This document shows, one piece after another, positions 61,461-64,000 of a DNA stretch of 64,000 nucleotides. The notes under the pieces are model-generated. The model searched no databases and was not told where the DNA came from. It saw only the letters and a list, made by a program, of their open reading frames with translations. The position numbers and the translations under genes are program-made. Position 1 is the stretch's first letter. Every line of letters begins with the position of its first letter. Location of the stretch: contig NZ_CP022736.1 of the NCBI RefSeq assembly GCF_002257565.1, positions 1,674,001-1,738,000 of the forward strand, given 5' to 3'. This DNA is from Herbaspirillum sp. meg3. Lineage in GTDB: Bacteria; Pseudomonadota; Gammaproteobacteria; Burkholderiales; Burkholderiaceae_D.

Positions 61461-62866
61461 CGCAGATCCTCAATTTGTTGACGCGCGCGGTTGTAGCCTT
61501 GCTGATTGTCGAAGTTGAACGGCCCGGTGACATTGTCGAAAGTGTAGTTCAGACTGACTTGTACGGTGCTGCGCCGATAGTCGATGTTGCCGCCCGATTT
61601 GGAGGTGGTTTGCTCGCGCATCGCATCAACGCGCAGGGCCAGCCGGCGCGTGATGTCGTAATCGTAGCGGAAGCCCAGGCGCAACAACTGATCGTCGCCG
61701 CTGGTCGGCGTGCTGATTTGAGATGTCGCAAAGTTTTGTGACTTTTGCGATTCCAGCGAGGCCAGCAGCGATACGCGTGTTTTTGGCGTGGCCTGCCATA
61801 CCGCGCGGCCCTGGATGCCGCGGGTAATCACGTAGAGACGGCTGTCGGCTTCATCATTGGCTTGCGGGCGATCCCAGATGCGCCCGTAGAAAGTCGTCTT
61901 GGCCGAATAGTGCCAGTCGATTCCCAGTTCGCCCGAGACCAGACGGCTGTCGCGATTGGGCAGCGTGTTGAAGTGGCGTGCGATCGAGCCGATATGGGCG
62001 ATGAAGACGGTGTTCTCGGTATAGCGCCAGGCCACATCGGTAAAGAACTCGGTATCCGTATAGCCTGAGTCGAAGTCGGCGATGTCTTGCGCTGTCCTGT
62101 TGGGAAATCCGACCCGGTTGCGGCGTACGCCCGCCGACAGCGTCGACTTGGTGCCTGCCGTGTAGCGGATCGCCGCCTGAATGGCGTTGCTGTTCATGTT
62201 GTACATCTCGACCCGGCCAGGAATCATGTAGCTCAGGGTTTGCTGCGTCCAGGTCAATGGCACGTCGAAGCGGTTGGTGACGCGATAGGCGACCTCGACA
62301 TTGTCTTCGCGGATATGCGGAAACTCCGGCTCGACGTTGGAGATGCCTCGCGGCGGCGTCGTGGTGCTCGGCGCAATTTCGCCGCCGAAATAGTTGTACA
62401 GGCGATCGTCGGTGCGATGGCGTATGCGTCCGCGCAGCAGGTCGCTGAATTCCCAGTTGTAGATCCCTTCAAATTGCTTCTTGGCCTGGTTCAGGTTGTA
62501 GGGGCCGTTGCCGTTGAGATCGGTGTAGTTGCCGAACGTACTGCCATAGTGCATCTGCGACACTGACGCAGTCAGCTGCAGATTGGTTCGCTCCGTCGGC
62601 AGCGGCAAGAACAGCGCGCCGCGAATATCCGTCGACCAGGCCGAGTCTGAAGTCTTCAGCTTGTTGTCGCTGTTGCTGGGAAACATGAATGGGTTATCGA
62701 TGCGATACCAGCTTACGCCGCTTTGTAGCGCGTATTCGGCTGTGGCATGCGCCGGGGCAGACATCAGCGACAGTGACATGCCGAGCGCCGCGCAAGCCGT
62801 CATGCCGAAACGTGTCAGCGCGGATTGCCGGAGCGTTATACCTGCCGATTGCATGATTTTATTCAT
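61457..62866 (-). CDS. Outer-membrane beta-barrel protein of the polysaccharide locus (EpsL-like)
   Basis: 469 residues. An N-terminal signal peptide ends SAPAHA near residue 42. The rest alternates in beta-strand style with aromatic girdles and ends in a barrel-type stretch (VSLNYTFDNVTG), though the last residue is not aromatic. The build resembles EpsL-type barrels linked to PEP-CTERM/exopolysaccharide clusters. It may serve as an export pore. Overlaps by 4 bases with the acyltransferase and by 8 with the hydrolase gene. Confidence 0.75.
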   Translation of the reverse strand: MNKIMQSAGITLRQSALTRFGMTACAALGMSLSLMSAPAHATAEYALQSGVSWYRIDNPFMFPSNSDNKLKTSDSAWSTDIRGALFLPLPTERTNLQLTASVSQMHYGSTFGNYTDLNGNGPYNLNQAKKQFEGIYNWEFSDLLRGRIRHRTDDRLYNYFGGEIAPSTTTPPRGISNVEPEFPHIREDNVEVAYRVTNRFDVPLTWTQQTLSYMIPGRVEMYNMNSNAIQAAIRYTAGTKSTLSAGVRRNRVGFPNRTAQDIADFDSGYTDTEFFTDVAWRYTENTVFIAHIGSIARHFNTLPNRDSRLVSGELGIDWHYSAKTTFYGRIWDRPQANDEADSRLYVITRGIQGRAVWQATPKTRVSLLASLESQKSQNFATSQISTPTSGDDQLLRLGFRYDYDITRRLALRVDAMREQTTSKSGGNIDYRRSTVQVSLNYTFDNVTGPFNFDNQQGYNRARQQIEDLR

Positions 62867-64000
62867 CGGCGATGACCTCGTACCAAGGGCTGGCCTGCGC
62901 GATGTCAGCCTGGATATGGATAGTGGCTACACCGTTATTAAGGCTGGCGCGGTTGCCATCGAGCGCAGCCAGGCGTTTTCCGTTGCCGTCCAGCGGATAG
63001 ACGCTGATGCGCCTGGCTTGCGTGCGCAGGCTGATGCGCGCCTCATTGCGTTCCATCCAGACGGGGCCTTCCACATCGCGCGGGCCGGACGGCTTGTTGT
63101 TCATGCCGGCATCTTGCTCCAGCGTCCACCATTTGGCGTCGCTCTTGTAGCGGATCAATTCTTTCGGACGCGGCGGCACGGATCCTGGTTGGTTGCCGGT
63201 GACTGCGCTTGAGGCCGAGATCAGAATTTGCCGCGACGAGGCCAGAGGACGATTATCCAGGGCCGTCAGCAGCACGCCGGTAAAGCCGCGGCTCTTGCCT
63301 AGCAACTCGATGGCCGCATTGTCGTCGCCGACACGGCGCTTCATCAGAAAGCCGAAGAAGCCGCGTGCCTGTGGCGTGCGCAGCTGAATAGTGCGCTGTT
63401 GCGCTTCAAATTCGAATTCACCATTGGCCGCCCGCAACGGCGCTGTCGGCGGTGTTTGCTTGTCGAGCTTGCCGGCGCCGGTCAGATCCATGCCAAGACG
63501 GGCTTGTGTCGCCAGTTCCGGTGTGACGCCGTAGCGCACTGACAGATGTGTCTCGAAGGCGCTTGGATCACGCACGGCCGCGACTGCCGCACGCGCTTCC
63601 GCACTGAACGGAATCACGGTCTGTTTCGGCAGTGTCCCGACCAGTCCATTGCGAAACAGCATGGCGCTTTGTCCTGTGGCGGCATATTTGCCCCAGTCGC
63701 CGCTGAGCGTAAAGGCAGAGGGAGTGATAGCCCAGTTGTCGCCATCGAGATAGTCAAAAAAGAACAGGCCGTCCCAATCCTGCGCGGCGCCGATGGCGGC
63801 CATCAGCGGCTGAATCTCGCTGCTTTGCTTGTTGGGGAAGGGTTGATTGTATTCGCTGACGACGAAGGGTTTGCGGATGTCGCGGCGCAAAGACAGGGCC
63901 AGCAAGCGGTTCAGTTCGCCATCGCTGGCCGAGCTGTTGTGGATGCGCCAGTCGTTGCGATCCCAGGCGGGGCCGGGAAAGTCGGGATGGTCGATATAAA
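62859..64000 (-). CDS. Glycoside hydrolase-like protein, N-terminus beyond the window
   Basis: 380 residues of the C-terminal part, open to the window end. The visible part of a TIM-barrel domain includes YIDHPDFPGPAWDRNDW and KPFVVSEYNQPFPN, where the Glu fits the nucleophile of clan GH-A hydrolases. DWDGLFFFDYLDGDNW follows. Beta-rich domains fill the C-terminal 250 residues. Likely secreted or periplasmic and acting on the locus's own polysaccharide. The family is not fixed. Confidence 0.75.
   Translation of the reverse strand, partial: YIDHPDFPGPAWDRNDWRIHNSSASDGELNRLLALSLRRDIRKPFVVSEYNQPFPNKQSSEIQPLMAAIGAAQDWDGLFFFDYLDGDNWAITPSAFTLSGDWGKYAATGQSAMLFRNGLVGTLPKQTVIPFSAEARAAVAAVRDPSAFETHLSVRYGVTPELATQARLGMDLTGAGKLDKQTPPTAPLRAANGEFEFEAQQRTIQLRTPQARGFFGFLMKRRVGDDNAAIELLGKSRGFTGVLLTALDNRPLASSRQILISASSAVTGNQPGSVPPRPKELIRYKSDAKWWTLEQDAGMNNKPSGPRDVEGPVWMERNEARISLRTQARRISVYPLDGNGKRLAALDGNRASLNNGVATIHIQADIAQASPWYEVIADE

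Overview
The window reads as a chromosome segment of a betaproteobacterium, most likely Oxalobacteraceae and Herbaspirillum-like. This is judged from the block thrS-infC-rpmI-rplT-pheS-pheT-ihfA-merR, the GC-rich codon use and the look of the proteins; the genus is an inference. Nearly all of it can be assigned to genes.

Layout. 1-510: start of htpG (minus strand) with a sigma-32-like promoter. 899-16317: a type I secretion locus (TolC-like pore, HlyD-like adaptor, ABC exporter) with its probable cargo, a 2652-residue repeat protein. Two further genes lie inside the locus: a MotB/ZorB/OmpA-like protein and a MotA/TolQ/ZorA-like protein. Together they look like a proton-driven stator built into a secretion system. 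16407-23338: a MocR-type regulator divergent from a threonine dehydratase-like gene, a DUF2917 protein and two amino-acid/metabolite exporters, then a RidA protein, an aminotransferase and a small cupin. 23450-29090: a decayed prophage ending at the 3' end of a tRNA-Leu. It keeps a replication/nin-like gene set, a Ref-like nuclease, a frameshifted tail fibre joined to a lysozyme remnant, nested Rz/Rz1 spanins, an O-acyltransferase of lysogenic-conversion type, and a small gene under a perfect LexA box.

29422-33100: an alpha/beta hydrolase, a second RidA and relA. 33215-34570: tRNA-Val, a YefM/YoeB toxin-antitoxin pair and a second, broken copy of the tRNA-Val 3' end with its terminator. 34706-42439: a GntR/FadR-type regulator divergent from a four-gene catabolic operon (class V aminotransferase, MFS transporter, FAH/hydratase-family enzyme, YdiJ-like FAD/Fe-S dehydrogenase). 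Two identical palindromes mark its probable operators, and 13-bp hairpins sit in two of its gaps. 42740-43158: four tandem hairpin units of unknown kind. 43198-51547: the translation block. thrS is preceded by a 13-residue leader peptide with five Thr codons and an intrinsic terminator (an attenuator), and infC starts at AUA. 51753-64000: a GNAT gene, then an exopolysaccharide region: a GMC oxidoreductase/aldo-keto reductase fusion, glycosyltransferases, an undecaprenyl-phosphate sugar transferase, an acetyltransferase, a deacetylase, an acyltransferase, an outer-membrane barrel and a glycoside hydrolase cut by the window end.

Most noteworthy are the stator-coupled secretion locus, the thrS attenuator, the covarying hairpin array, the GMC-AKR fusion and the tRNA-Val/toxin-antitoxin duplication. 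No homology search was possible. Family names rest on recognised motifs and gene context.
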